From Duganella sp. sic0402 (GTDB taxonomy: Bacteria > Pseudomonadota > Gammaproteobacteria > Burkholderiales > Burkholderiaceae_D), in assembly GCF_019219065.1 (NCBI RefSeq), contig NZ_JAHUWK010000006.1, positions 248,001-312,000 of the forward strand: a stretch of DNA of 64,000 bases, written 5' to 3'. Shown piece after piece: positions 41,116 to 49,883 of the stretch. The first letter of the stretch is position 1. Each line of letters begins with the position of its first letter. The position numbers and the translations under genes are program-made. Under the pieces are notes generated by a model. It saw only the letters and a program-made list of their open reading frames with translations. It ran no database searches and was not told where the DNA came from.

Positions 41116-42265
41116 CATCACTCACAGCATTATCGGCTTTGGCGTTGGCGAGCTGGTACACCGCAGCCTGCCGGCGGAGCCGGAACCGCTGGCGCAGCGC
41201 GCGCGGCACCGGCTGCTGCTGGTCGCGTGCGCGCTGGCCAGCAACTTCCCCGATCTCGACCTGTTCCTGACCAAGCTGCTGCCGGCCCCGCTGGGCTATC
41301 TGCTGCATCATCGCGGCCACACGCATACGGCGTTGTGGGCGCTGCCGCAGGCCTTGCTGCTGGCGGGCTTGCTATGGCTGTTATGGCCAGCCGCGCGCGC
41401 CTTGCTGCGCACCAGCGCTGCCGCGCGGCTGGGGCTTGCGCTGAGCATCGTACTGGGCTTCGCGCTGCACCTGGCAATGGACTACACCAATTCGTATGGC
41501 GTGCATCCCTGGTATCCTTTCGATGGACGCTGGTTGTATGGCGACATGGTGTTCATCATCGAACCCTTGTTCTGGGTGGCGATCGGCGTGCCGATGGCGC
41601 TGATCATGCGCTGGCGGATGTTGCGCCTGGCCGGCCTCGCGCTGCTATTCGCCGCGCTAGTCTTCTTCGCCGCACGCGGCTATCTCGCTTGGCCATCTTT
41701 TGCCGCGCTGCTGCTGATCGGTTTGGTGTGCGGCGCGGCGCAATGGCGTGCAGGACCGCAGGGCAGGGGCGGTTTGCTGCTGGCGCTGGGCGTCAGCATC
41801 GCCTTTCTCGGTGTACAAAACGTGGCAGCACAAGCGGCGCGGATACAAATCACCGCCATCCTGCAAACATTGCATCCGACCGAGCGCGTGCTGGACGTGG
41901 CGATGACCGCCTTCCCCTCGCAGCCGGCGTGCTGGAGCTACGTCAGCATCCAGGCCGATGACAAGCAGTACCGGCTACAGCGCGGCGTCACCCGCCTTGC
42001 CGACGTCACTTGTCCCGCCGGCCTCTCGGTAGAGCAGCAAACGCTAACCGGCAGCCTGCAACAGCTGCGCGCCTTAAAAGCCAGCGACTGCCAGGTCGAC
42101 GCCTGGCTACGCTTCGGCCGCATGCCGCTGCTGAAAGACGGTGCCCTATCCGACTACCGCTTCGCATCGACACCGAACGGCAACTTCACCACCTTACGCG
42201 TCGCCCCAGCCCCATGCCCGGCCAACATCCCCGCCTGGTCCTACCCCCGAGCCGACCTCTTCTAA
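41108..42265 (+). CDS. YdjM/DUF457-type membrane-bound metal-dependent hydrolase
   Basis: The 385-residue membrane protein opens with MDNITHSIIGFGVGEL and carries NFPDLDLF, HHRGHTHT and LHLAMDYTNSYGVHPW, the His/Asp motifs of the YdjM group. It has about five to six helices followed by a long soluble C-terminal part (about 240-385) with a few Cys, unusual for the short family members. It overlaps the ATPase gene by 8 bases. Confidence 0.85.
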   Translation: MDNITHSIIGFGVGELVHRSLPAEPEPLAQRARHRLLLVACALASNFPDLDLFLTKLLPAPLGYLLHHRGHTHTALWALPQALLLAGLLWLLWPAARALLRTSAAARLGLALSIVLGFALHLAMDYTNSYGVHPWYPFDGRWLYGDMVFIIEPLFWVAIGVPMALIMRWRMLRLAGLALLFAALVFFAARGYLAWPSFAALLLIGLVCGAAQWRAGPQGRGGLLLALGVSIAFLGVQNVAAQAARIQITAILQTLHPTERVLDVAMTAFPSQPACWSYVSIQADDKQYRLQRGVTRLADVTCPAGLSVEQQTLTGSLQQLRALKASDCQVDAWLRFGRMPLLKDGALSDYRFASTPNGNFTTLRVAPAPCPANIPAWSYPRADLF

Positions 42266-42273
42266 ATCCGGGG

Positions 42274-43113
42274 TCAGTGGTCGGTGGAGAGGGCGACGTC
42301 CAGCCATTCGGCCAGTTCTTTTTCGACGAACTGGTTTTTGGCGCGCACGCGTTGCACGGTGTCGGAGCCGAGTTGCAGGCGCACTGGCGGCTGGTCGCTG
42401 TCTGCCAGCTTCAGCAGGGCGTCGGCCAGTTTCAGTGGATCGCCGGGCTGGGCGTGGTTGGCGTCGGCGGCGAAGTCGCGCATTTTGCCGACAGTGGCGG
42501 CGTAGGCGTCGATACGGTCGCGCGTCGTGACCAGCGAGGTGGTGTCGAGGAAGTCGGTGCGGAAGAAGCCGGGTTCGACCACCGTTACCTGGATGTTCAG
42601 TGGCGCCAGTTCCATCGCCAGTGCTTCGCTCAGGCCTTCGACCGCAAACTTGGTCGAGCCGTACACGCCCCAGCCCGCATAGCCGGAGTAACCGCCAATC
42701 GACGAGATGTTGATGACGTGGCCGCTGCCCTGGCGGCGCATCGCCGGCAGTACCGCACGGGTGACGTTGAGCAGGCCGAAGACATTGGTCTCGTAGACGG
42801 CGCGCACTTCGTCGGCGCTGGATTCCTCCACCGCACCCAGCAGGCCGTAGCCGGCGTTGTTGACCAGTACGTCGATGCGGCCGAAGCGTGCCACCGCTTG
42901 CTGCGCGGCGGTGATGGCCTGTGCTTCCAGTTTGACATCCAGCCGCAGCGCCAGCAGGTTGGGATGCTCGCCCAGCGCGGCGATGACGGTTTCAGGATCG
43001 CGTGCGGTGGCGGCCACCAGGTCGCCGCGCGCCAGCGCTTTTTGCGCGGTCAGCAGGCCGAAGCCACGCGATGCGCCGGTGATGAACCATACTTTTTGTG
43101 CAGTGCCAGTCAT
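42274..43113 (-). CDS. Short-chain dehydrogenase/reductase
   Basis: The 279-residue enzyme is a classical SDR: WFITGASRGFGLLTAQKAL (TGxxxGxG), VNNAGYG, a Ser in NISSIGGYSGYAGWGVYGSTKFAVEGLSEAL with the YxxxK pair. It uses NAD(P)H to oxidise or reduce an unknown alcohol or carbonyl. It is divergent from the LysR-type gene at 43221, which probably controls it. Confidence 0.93.
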   Translation of the reverse strand: MTGTAQKVWFITGASRGFGLLTAQKALARGDLVAATARDPETVIAALGEHPNLLALRLDVKLEAQAITAAQQAVARFGRIDVLVNNAGYGLLGAVEESSADEVRAVYETNVFGLLNVTRAVLPAMRRQGSGHVINISSIGGYSGYAGWGVYGSTKFAVEGLSEALAMELAPLNIQVTVVEPGFFRTDFLDTTSLVTTRDRIDAYAATVGKMRDFAADANHAQPGDPLKLADALLKLADSDQPPVRLQLGSDTVQRVRAKNQFVEKELAEWLDVALSTDH

Positions 43114-43220
43114 GATGTGTTTCCTTTCAAAGTAGTGTTGATGGAGGCAAGTTTAGGCTGCCCTGATCTGCTACACTAGCCATAGGAAAGCTGTTTGATT
43201 TTCACCTACTGGTTGATAAT

Positions 43221-44156
43221 ATGGATAAAGCCCGAGTCATCAGTTTGTTCATCGGCGTGGTGCGCGCCAGGAGTTTCAGCCAAGCGGCGGTGGATGCCGG
43301 GCTGACGCCGCAAGCGGTCAGCAAGGCGGTGCGGCAGCTGGAGGATCATCTCGGCGTGCGCCTGTTCCACCGGACCACCCGTAGCCTCAGCCTCACCGAC
43401 GAGGGCTCGCGGCTGTTTGAGCTGGCCAACCCCGGCCTGCGCCTGCTGGACGAGGCGCTGGAGCAGATCCAGAGCAGCCGGCTGGAAGTCGATGGCCTGA
43501 TCCGCATCGCCGCGCCCATGTCGATCGGCAATGCGATCATCGTGCCGCTGTTGCAGCAGTTCCAGCAGCGCTACCCCGGCGCCCATTTCGATATGCAACT
43601 GGACGACCATTTCACCGATCTGGTGGAGAGCCGCATCGATGTTGGCTTCCGCGCCGGCAGCCCGCCCGAGCGCAATCTGATTTCCCGCAAGCTCGGCGAG
43701 ATCACGCTGCTGACCTGCGCCGCGCCGGCCTATCTGGATGCACACGGTACGCCGAAGAAGGTGGCCGACCTGGCAGGCCACCGCTGCACCGGTTTCCGCC
43801 AGCCCAATACCGGCCGTTTGCTGCCGTGGGAGTTCCACGTCGACGGCGCCACCGTCTATCAGGATGTGCCGACCGTGGCCAGTTTCAATACGGTGGAAGG
43901 GGAGCTGATGGCGGTGCTTAACGGCATGGGCATCGGCCAGATGCCGGTGTTCATGATCGAGAAGGAACTGGCCAGCGGCGCGCTGGCACCGCTGCTGACT
44001 TCCACCATTACCGCCAATAACGGCGTATTCATGTGCTATCAGCAGCGCACCCAGATGCCGCTGCGGGTACGCCATTTCATTGATTTCGTCTCGGAGCAGG
44101 CACCGCTACGCTTGCAGGCTCAGCGGCGGGCTGTCAATGCGGCCAAAGCAAGATAA
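43221..44156 (+). CDS. LysR-family transcriptional regulator
   Basis: The 311-residue regulator has a winged helix-turn-helix (SFSQAAVDAGLTPQAVSKAVRQLEDHLGVRLFHRTTRSLSLTDEG) and a periplasmic-binding-like effector domain. It is divergent from the SDR gene with 107 bases between, the usual setting for a LysR regulator and its target. The intergenic region should hold a T-N11-A site; I could not single one out. Confidence 0.92.
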   Translation: MDKARVISLFIGVVRARSFSQAAVDAGLTPQAVSKAVRQLEDHLGVRLFHRTTRSLSLTDEGSRLFELANPGLRLLDEALEQIQSSRLEVDGLIRIAAPMSIGNAIIVPLLQQFQQRYPGAHFDMQLDDHFTDLVESRIDVGFRAGSPPERNLISRKLGEITLLTCAAPAYLDAHGTPKKVADLAGHRCTGFRQPNTGRLLPWEFHVDGATVYQDVPTVASFNTVEGELMAVLNGMGIGQMPVFMIEKELASGALAPLLTSTITANNGVFMCYQQRTQMPLRVRHFIDFVSEQAPLRLQAQRRAVNAAKAR

Positions 44157-44176
44157 ATCGATTGAGCGTGCGTGCG

Positions 44177-44193
44177 TGCACGGTTTTAGTGCC
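44177..44193. promoter_or_regulatory. NtrC-like upstream activator site
   Basis: TGCAC-GGTTTTA-GTGCC keeps the GCAC-N7-GTGC dyad of the NtrC consensus. It lies about 85 bases upstream of the sigma-54 promoter at 44273, a suitable place for an enhancer. Confidence 0.6.
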
Positions 44194-44230
44194 TGGCGCC
44201 TTGTATTGTGTGGCTACTTCACCACAAAAG

Positions 44231-44255
44231 CGCCTAGAATCAAGCTGACTAGGCG
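44231..44255. terminator. Hairpin behind the LysR gene
   Basis: CGCCTAG (44231-44237) and CTAGGCG (44249-44255) form a 7-bp stem with an 11-base loop, followed by TCTTA. It may end lysR transcription before the sigma-54 promoter, though the T run is poor. Confidence 0.4.
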
Positions 44256-44272
44256 TCTTACTGCCTATTTGG

Positions 44273-44290
44273 TTGGCACAACAATTGCAT
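44273..44290 (+). promoter_or_regulatory. Sigma-54 (RpoN) promoter
   Basis: TTGGCAC-AACAA-TTGCAT matches the consensus TGGCAC-N5-TTGCW at every defined position, with 10 bases between the GG and GC pairs. Predicted transcription start is about 44300, 34 bases before the start codon of the small membrane protein. No sigma-70 promoter is evident. Confidence 0.8.
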
Positions 44291-44333
44291 TGCCCTCCAG
44301 AAAGGACGATGATCGATTTACATGGAGGCTGTT

Positions 44334-44516
44334 ATGAATACCGTTACTGACAAAGATAACAAAACCGTTGTACACGAATCGCCGGCCGATGAACACCGCC
44401 GCCGCAGCGAGCGCATTGCCGCCCGTGGCGTGAGTCTGGGCCATGGCAAGGCAAAATTCTGGATTCCGCTGGTCGGCCTGGCCGTGCTGGCCGGGATGGC
44501 GTTCGCCCAGGCTTAA
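44334..44516 (+). CDS. Small single-span membrane protein, sigma-54 controlled
   Basis: The 60-residue product starts at the ATG 8 bases after a GGAGG site. Residues 1-38 are polar and charged ([18 protein letters not shown]), and about 41-60 form one membrane helix ([19 protein letters not shown]) at the C-terminus. No family is recognised. A perfect sigma-54 promoter and an NtrC-like dyad lie upstream, so expression under nitrogen limitation is predicted. Its last 4 bases overlap the convergent tsaD gene. Confidence 0.75.
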   Translation: MNTVTDKDNKTVVHESPADEHRRRSERIAARGVSLGHGKAKFWIPLVGLAVLAGMAFAQA

Positions 44517-45553
44517 ATTACCTTCAGCTCGTCGAGCGGCCAGCGCGGCCGCACGTTGAACGAGTAATCCTTCTTGGCCGCGTCCGGGTTGATCATCAAA
44601 CGCATCGCCCCGGCGAAGGCGATCATCGCGCCGTTATCGGTGCAGAATTCCAGTTCCGGATAGTAGACCTTGAAGCGCTTCTTGGCGGCCGCCGCATTCA
44701 GCGACTCGCGCAGCTGCTTGTTGGCGCCGACGCCGCCGGCAATCACCAGCCGCTTCAGGCCGGTGTGCTTGAGCGCCGACACGCACTTGGCGGTTAGCAC
44801 TTCCACAATCGCATCGACGAAGCCGCGCGCGATATTCGCCTTGTCCTGCTCGCAGATATTGGCGATGACTTTTTCATCGTGGTTCTTCACCACCGTCAGC
44901 ACCGCTGTTTTCAGGCCGGAGAAGCTGAAGTTGAAATCCTTGGTGTGCATCATCGGGCGCGGCAGCTTGTAGGCCAGCGGATCGCCGAATTCGGCCAGGC
45001 GCGAAATCGCCGGGCCGCCCGGATAGCCGAGGCCCAGCAGCTTGGCCGATTTGTCGAAGGCTTCGCCGGCCGCGTCGTCCAGCGTTTCGCCCAGCAGCGT
45101 GTACTGGCCGACGCCGTCCACCCGCATCAGCTGCGTGTGGCCGCCCGACACCAGCAGCGCGATGAACGGAAACTCCGGCGGTTCGGACGCCAGCAGCGGC
45201 GACAGCAGATGGCCTTCCAGGTGGTGCACGCCCAGCACCGGCTTGTCCAGCGACAGGCCGAGGCTGCATGCCACCGAGGAGCCAACCAGCAGCGCGCCGG
45301 CCAGGCCGGGACCCTGGGTGTAGGCGATGGCGTCGATGTCGTCCGGCGTCTTGCCGGCTTGTTCCAGTGTCTGCTCCAGCAGCGGAATGGCGCGGCGGAT
45401 GTGGTCGCGCGAGGCCAGTTCCGGCACCACGCCGCCATATTCCTCATGCATGGCTACCTGCGAGTGCAGGGCATGGGACAGCAGGCCGTGTTGCGTGTCG
45501 TACAACGCCAGGCCGGTTTCGTCACAGGAGGATTCAACGCCAAGAACGATCAT
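44513..45553 (-). CDS. tsaD: tRNA N6-adenosine threonylcarbamoyltransferase
   Basis: The 346-residue enzyme transfers the threonylcarbamoyl group to A37 of ANN-decoding tRNAs. Its start [19 protein letters not shown] is the ASKHA ATPase phosphate loop; metal ligands appear in [13 protein letters not shown], and [23 protein letters not shown] and a late [13 protein letters not shown] complete the pattern. It works with TsaE (18261-18746). The gene stands alone, facing the small sigma-54 gene and divergent from the NirD-like gene. Confidence 0.96.
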   Translation of the reverse strand: MIVLGVESSCDETGLALYDTQHGLLSHALHSQVAMHEEYGGVVPELASRDHIRRAIPLLEQTLEQAGKTPDDIDAIAYTQGPGLAGALLVGSSVACSLGLSLDKPVLGVHHLEGHLLSPLLASEPPEFPFIALLVSGGHTQLMRVDGVGQYTLLGETLDDAAGEAFDKSAKLLGLGYPGGPAISRLAEFGDPLAYKLPRPMMHTKDFNFSFSGLKTAVLTVVKNHDEKVIANICEQDKANIARGFVDAIVEVLTAKCVSALKHTGLKRLVIAGGVGANKQLRESLNAAAAKKRFKVYYPELEFCTDNGAMIAFAGAMRLMINPDAAKKDYSFNVRPRWPLDELKVI

Positions 45554-45612
45554 GGAAGCAGCAAATTTCTAAAGGGGAATCCGCCATTGTAATGTAAACC
45601 GGGTGCAAGCAT

Positions 45613-45648
45613 GCACTGGCCTGGGTCCGGGCCGCACTGGCCGGGTGC
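45613..45648. promoter_or_regulatory. One good and one degenerate NtrC-like site
   Basis: GCAC-TGGCCGG-GTGC (45634-45648) fits the GCAC-N7-GTGC dyad. A weaker copy with matching first half and spacer (GCAC-TGGCCTG-GGTC, from 45613) lies 21 bases upstream, two helical turns away. Paired sites at this spacing are typical of NtrC enhancers. Confidence 0.5.
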
Positions 45649-45676
45649 GAATTTTTGCCAAATGGCCAGAAATTCG

Positions 45677-45694
45677 GTGGCATCGCTTTTGCTT
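45677..45694 (+). promoter_or_regulatory. Sigma-54 (RpoN) promoter
   Basis: TGGCAT-CGCTT-TTGCT has the sigma-54 GG and GC pairs 10 bases apart and matches the -24/-12 consensus with a permitted T. The predicted start is near 45704, about 19 bases before the NirD-like start codon. Confidence 0.7.
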
Positions 45695-45722
45695 AGAAAA
45701 CAGGCACAGCGAGGGAGGGGCT

Positions 45723-46043
45723 ATGTCTGCAAACTGGAAAGTGATCTGCAAACTGAAGGATGTGCCGCTGGACAGCGGAGCGCGTCTGGTGCCGCGCGGG
45801 CTGGCGTGGCAGGAGCTGCCGGGGGTGGCGCTGTTCCGTAGTGGCGAGGAAAGCGTGCACGCGGTGCTTGAGTGCCGGGGCATGGACCCGCGTTGTAGCG
45901 GCGCGCGCCGGTATTCGGTCAAGGTGGAGAACCTGAAGGTCTACCTGGACCTGGATGAACTGAGCGCCCCGGCCAGCAAGGCCGAGGCGGCGCTGGCGGG
46001 GCAGTATGGCGTCGCCACCAGTCTGGTGGCGTACTGCTATTAA
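45723..46043 (+). CDS. NirD-like protein lacking the Rieske-type core
   Basis: The 106-residue product starts at the ATG behind GCGAGGGAGG. MSANWKVICKLKDVPLDSGARL and VALFRSGEESVHAVLE resemble the N-terminal strands of nitrite-reductase small subunits (NirD), and RYSVKVENLKVYLDLDEL resembles their C-terminal strand. The central part that holds the Cys/His cluster region in Rieske relatives, about 40 residues, is missing. A C-terminal tail follows. No nirB is near. It has a sigma-54 promoter with NtrC-like sites, which fits a nitrogen role. It may instead be an unrelated short protein. Confidence 0.6.
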   Translation: MSANWKVICKLKDVPLDSGARLVPRGLAWQELPGVALFRSGEESVHAVLECRGMDPRCSGARRYSVKVENLKVYLDLDELSAPASKAEAALAGQYGVATSLVAYCY

Positions 46044-47098
46044 GGGCGGCTGAGCAGCTGCTGATGCGCTTCGCGCAGCATCTTCTCGGTGGTGTCCCAG
46101 TCGATGCAGCCGTCGGTGACCGAGCAGCCGTACACCAGCTGGCTCAGGTCAGCCGGGATCTTCTGGTTGCCGCCAACAATGTTGGACTCGATCATCACAC
46201 CGACCAGCGACTTGTTGCCCTGCACGATCTGGTGGATGACGTCAGCCATCACCAGCGGCTGCAGCTCAGGCTTTTTGTAGCTGTTGGCGTGCGAGCAGTC
46301 GACCACCAGATTGGCCGGCAGCTTGGCCTTGGCCAGCGACTGCTCGGCGATCGCGATCGATACCGAATCGTAGTTCGGACGGCCATCGCCGCCACGCAGC
46401 ACCACATGGCCGTAGCCATTGCCGCGGGTACGCACGATAGCCACATTACCCTGCGCGTTGATGCCCAGGAAGGAGTGCGGGTGCGCCGACGACAGAATCG
46501 CGTTGATGGCGATGCTGATGTCGCCATCGGTGCCGTTCTTGAAGCCCACCGGGGTCGACAGGCCGGACGACATTTCGCGGTGGGTCTGCGATTCGGTAGT
46601 GCGGGCGCCGATGGCGGTCCAGGCGATCAGATCGCCCAGGTATTGCGGCGAGATCGGGTCCAGCGCCTCGGTGGCGGTCGGCAGGCCCAGTTCGCACACG
46701 TCCAGCAGGAACTGGCGCGCTTTCTCCATGCCGACGTTGACGCGGAAAGAATCGTCCATGTCCGGATCATTGATATAGCCCTTCCAGCCGGTGGTGGTGC
46801 GCGGCTTTTCGAAATACACGCGCATCACCAGCAGCATGGTTTCGCCGACTTCGGCCTGCAGCGCCTTCAGGCGGCGCGCGTAGTCCAGGCCGGCTACCGG
46901 ATCGTGGATCGAGCAAGGGCCGACCACCACGAACAGGCGCTTGTCCTTGCGGTCGATGATGTTGCGCAGGGCATCGCGGCCCTTCATCACGGTCTCGGAC
47001 GCCAGATCGGTCAACGGCAGCTTGCTATGCAAGGCTTCCGGCGACGGCATCGGAGCAAACGAGGTAACGTTGACGTTTTCAATATCTGGGGAAATCAT
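46040..47098 (-). CDS. aroG: 3-deoxy-7-phosphoheptulonate synthase (DAHP synthase, class I)
   Basis: The 352-residue enzyme condenses phosphoenolpyruvate and erythrose-4-phosphate, the first step of aromatic amino acid synthesis. Signatures: RLFVVVGPCSIHDPVAGLDYARRL, LLVMRVYFEKPRTTTGWKGYINDP, WTAIGARTTESQTHREMSSGL, VDCSHANSYKK and MIESNIVGGNQ. I chose MISPDIENVNV (47096-47098); the upstream frame is longer but overlaps the divergent gene. It is convergent with the NirD-like gene, overlapping it by 4 bases. Confidence 0.95.
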   Translation of the reverse strand: MISPDIENVNVTSFAPMPSPEALHSKLPLTDLASETVMKGRDALRNIIDRKDKRLFVVVGPCSIHDPVAGLDYARRLKALQAEVGETMLLVMRVYFEKPRTTTGWKGYINDPDMDDSFRVNVGMEKARQFLLDVCELGLPTATEALDPISPQYLGDLIAWTAIGARTTESQTHREMSSGLSTPVGFKNGTDGDISIAINAILSSAHPHSFLGINAQGNVAIVRTRGNGYGHVVLRGGDGRPNYDSVSIAIAEQSLAKAKLPANLVVDCSHANSYKKPELQPLVMADVIHQIVQGNKSLVGVMIESNIVGGNQKIPADLSQLVYGCSVTDGCIDWDTTEKMLREAHQQLLSRP

Positions 47099-47174
47099 GA
47101 TCTTTGCACTGGTTTCATTTTCGGGAACCAGATAGTGTAGCCGAAATGCGCCCGACTGGTTTAAGCTTGCTGCC

Positions 47175-48161
47175 ATGACCATATCTCACGAACCATTCCC
47201 CGCCGCGCGTTTCATCAAAGAAATCGGGCGCGGCAAGGACGGCGCGCGCAGCATGAACCGCGACGACGCCCACAATCTGTATCAGGCCATGCTGGACGGC
47301 CGCGTCTCCGACCTGGAGCTGGGCGGCATTCTGCTGGCGATGCGCATCAAGGGCGAGTCGGTCGAAGAAATCGGCGGCTTCCTCGATGCGGCCGAAGCCT
47401 GCTTCGAGCCGTTCAATGCACCGCCCGGCCAGTTCGCGCCGGTGGCTATTCCGTCGTACAACGGTGCGCGCAAGATGGCCAATCTGACGCCGCTGCTGGC
47501 ACTGCTGCTGGCGCGCGAGGGCGTGCCGGTGCTGGTGCACGGCGTGACCACCGATGTCGGCCGGATCACCACGGCCGAGGTGTTTGCCGAGCTGGGCGTG
47601 ACGGCGGCGCGGCACCGTTCGGAGGCAGAGGAGGCCATGTCGCAAGGCAAACCGGCGTTTATCGCCATCGACACCATGGCGCCCAAGCTGGCGCATCTGC
47701 TATCGCTGCGGCGGGTGCTGGGCGTGCGCAATTCGACCCATACACTGGTCAAGATCATGCAGCCGTTTGCCGGGCCGGCGCTGCGGCTGGTGTCGTACAC
47801 CCACCCCGAATACCTGGAGATGCTGGGCGAATACTTTACCACCACGGCGCTGCATGAGCGCGGCGATGCGTTCCTGATGCGCGGCACGGAAGGCGAGACG
47901 GTGGCCAACGCCAACAAGGCGCAGCAGATCGACTGGTTCCATGGCGGCCTGCGGACCACGCTGGTGCCCAAGCAGACGCTGGTTGGCGAGCTGCCGCTGC
48001 TGCCTGAGAACAAGGATGCGGCGACCACGGCGGCATGGATCAAGTCGGTGCTGAGCGGCGAGGTGGCGGTGCCGCCGCCGATCGCCGAGCAGGTGGCGCA
48101 ATGCCTGCTGGTGGCGCGGACCGTGCAGTCGCGCCAGCATGTGAGCGAGCCGATCGAGTAA
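47175..48161 (+). CDS. ybiB: YbiB-family DNA-binding protein (TrpD2, phosphoribosyltransferase-like)
   Basis: The 328-residue product has the fold of anthranilate phosphoribosyltransferase (RSMNRDDAHNLYQAMLDGRVSDLELGGILLAMRIKGESVEEIGGFLDA, VLVHGVTTDVGRI) but the substrate-binding glycine loop differs. YbiB/TrpD2 proteins bind nucleic acid and are linked to the SOS or stress response rather than tryptophan synthesis. It is divergent from aroG with 76 bases between start codons. Confidence 0.85.
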   Translation: MTISHEPFPAARFIKEIGRGKDGARSMNRDDAHNLYQAMLDGRVSDLELGGILLAMRIKGESVEEIGGFLDAAEACFEPFNAPPGQFAPVAIPSYNGARKMANLTPLLALLLAREGVPVLVHGVTTDVGRITTAEVFAELGVTAARHRSEAEEAMSQGKPAFIAIDTMAPKLAHLLSLRRVLGVRNSTHTLVKIMQPFAGPALRLVSYTHPEYLEMLGEYFTTTALHERGDAFLMRGTEGETVANANKAQQIDWFHGGLRTTLVPKQTLVGELPLLPENKDAATTAAWIKSVLSGEVAVPPPIAEQVAQCLLVARTVQSRQHVSEPIE

Positions 48162-48195
48162 AATCTCGCCCCTTCACTGTATCGACGGGAATAAC

Positions 48196-49401
48196 ATGGC
48201 AAAGTTTGATGTAGCGGTAATCGGCGCGGGCGCGGCCGGGATGATGTGTGCGGCGACCGCCGCCCAGCGCGGCCTGCGCGTGGTGCTGATCGACCATGCC
48301 GCCAAGCTGGCCGAGAAAATCCGCATCTCGGGCGGCGGCCGCTGCAATTTCACCAATGTGAACGCCGGCCCGGCCAACTTCCTGTCCGAGAATCCGCACT
48401 TCTGCAAAAGCGCGCTGTCGCGCTACACGCCAGCGGATTTCGTCGCGCTGGTGAAGAAGCACCGCATCGGCTATCACGAGAAGCATCGCGGCCAGCTGTT
48501 CTGCGACGATTCCGCCGAACTGATCATCGATATGCTGAAAGACGAGTGCGCGGGCGGCGATGTCCACTGGCGCATGCCGTGCAAGATCGACAGCCTGGAG
48601 CAGGGCGCCGAAGGCTTTGTATTGCAGACCGATAGCGGCCCCATCGAAGCGCCCAGCGTGGTGATCGCCACCGGCGGCCTGTCGATTCCGAAAATCGGCG
48701 CCACCGACTTTGGCTACCGCATCGCCCAGCAATTCGGCCTGCGCATGGTCGAGCCGCGCCCGGCGCTGGTGCCGCTGACCTTTGACGCCCAGCAGTGGGC
48801 GCCATTCGTGGAAATGTCCGGCATCGCGCTGGAAGTCGATGTTGAAACCGGCTCGCTGAAGGGGCGCAACGCCACTGGCGCGCGTTTCCGTGAAGACTTG
48901 CTGTTCACCCATCGCGGCCTGTCCGGCCCGGCGATTTTGCAGATTTCCTCGTACTGGCAGCCGGGCACGCCGATTGTCATCAATCTGCTGCCGGAACTGG
49001 ACTTGGCGCAGACGCTGATCGAAGGCAAGAACACGATCAAGAAACAACTCGGCAATGTCCTGGCGCAATGGTTGCCGGCGCGCCTGGCGGAAGGCTTGCT
49101 GGTGGCACACGGTTTTGCGCTAGATGCGCGCCTGGCCGATATGCCGGATGCGCAGCTGCGCAAGCTGGGCGCCGCCATCAACCAATGGTCGCTGACGCCG
49201 AACGGCTCGGAAGGCTACAAAAAGGCCGAAGTGACGCGCGGCGGTATCGATACCCGCGAGCTGTCGCAGCAGACCATGATGGCGACCAAAGTGCCCGGCC
49301 TGTATTTCATCGGGGAAACAGTGGATGTGACCGGCTGGCTGGGCGGCTACAACTTCCAGTGGGCCTGGGCGTCGGGTGTGGCGGCGGGGCAGGCAGTCTG
49401 A
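48196..49401 (+). CDS. HI0933-like FAD-dependent oxidoreductase (YhiN type)
   Basis: The 401-residue flavoprotein begins with the FAD-binding loop VAVIGAGAAGMMCAATAAQRGLRVVLID and shows RISGGGRCNFTN, VIATGGLSIPKIGATDFGY and a C-terminal GLYFIGETVDVTGWLGGYNFQWAWASG. This is the HI0933/YhiN group whose substrate is unknown. It starts 34 bases after the ybiB stop and may be co-transcribed with it. Confidence 0.92.
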   Translation: MAKFDVAVIGAGAAGMMCAATAAQRGLRVVLIDHAAKLAEKIRISGGGRCNFTNVNAGPANFLSENPHFCKSALSRYTPADFVALVKKHRIGYHEKHRGQLFCDDSAELIIDMLKDECAGGDVHWRMPCKIDSLEQGAEGFVLQTDSGPIEAPSVVIATGGLSIPKIGATDFGYRIAQQFGLRMVEPRPALVPLTFDAQQWAPFVEMSGIALEVDVETGSLKGRNATGARFREDLLFTHRGLSGPAILQISSYWQPGTPIVINLLPELDLAQTLIEGKNTIKKQLGNVLAQWLPARLAEGLLVAHGFALDARLADMPDAQLRKLGAAINQWSLTPNGSEGYKKAEVTRGGIDTRELSQQTMMATKVPGLYFIGETVDVTGWLGGYNFQWAWASGVAAGQAV

Positions 49402-49439
49402 TATACTGGCAGTCTGCACGTTGTTGTTTTTCCCATGAA

Positions 49440-49485
49440 AGCCGCATGGCGGGCTGTTCCCGACAGCCCATGGCTTCCATTTTTC
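49440..49485 (+). terminator. Terminator of the YhiN-like gene
   Basis: AAGCC...GGGCTGT pairs with ACAGCCC...GGCTT around a TCCCG loop, giving a two-part stem followed by CATTTTTC. It separates the flavoprotein gene from the rpsU promoter. Confidence 0.65.
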
Positions 49486-49494
49486 GGAAAAAGC

Positions 49495-49503
49495 TGCTAT
49501 AGT
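49495..49503 (+). promoter_or_regulatory. Extended -10 promoter of rpsU
   Basis: TGC-TATAGT (extended -10) lies 40 bases before the rpsU start codon. The -35 element is weak. It should drive rpsU and perhaps read through to yqeY and dnaG. Confidence 0.6.
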
Positions 49504-49542
49504 CTCTGTCTCCCTATAACCTCCAACGGTTTGAATTTTTAC

Positions 49543-49755
49543 ATGACCACTATTCGCCTTAAAGAAAACGAGCCGTTCGAAGTCGCAATGCGTCGCTTCA
49601 AACGCACCATCGAAAAAACCGGTCTGCTGACCGAACTGCGCGCACGCGAGTTCTACGAAAAGCCAACGGCTGAGCGTAAGCGCAAGCTGGCTGCTGCTGT
49701 TAAGCGTCACTACAAACGCATTCGCAGCCAACAGCTGCCGAAAAAACTCTTCTAA
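49543..49755 (+). CDS. rpsU: 30S ribosomal protein S21
   Basis: The 70-residue basic protein begins [21 protein letters not shown], the S21 signature, and ends with a lysine/arginine tail ([12 protein letters not shown]). S21 helps initiate translation by aiding base-pairing of the 16S 3' end with mRNA. It opens the rpsU-yqeY-dnaG-rpoD macromolecular-synthesis block, followed by a terminator that tunes readthrough. Confidence 0.97.
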   Translation: MTTIRLKENEPFEVAMRRFKRTIEKTGLLTELRAREFYEKPTAERKRKLAAAVKRHYKRIRSQQLPKKLF

Positions 49756-49815
49756 GATTGCTTACGCAGGCCAACCTGGCATATGCCGGTTGCGTTTAGC
49801 GGCATCTAAGAGAAT

Positions 49816-49850
49816 ACCCGCTCCGGCTTTTTAGCTGCAGCGGGTTTTCG
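49816..49850 (+). terminator. rpsU terminator
   Basis: ACCCGCT (49816-49822) pairs with AGCGGGT (49839-49845) around a 16-base loop, followed by TTTTCGCTTTTT. Its location after rpsU matches the attenuating terminator known in this operon. Confidence 0.75.
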
Positions 49851-49883
49851 CTTTTTATTTCACAATTCCCTGAAAGAAACGCT

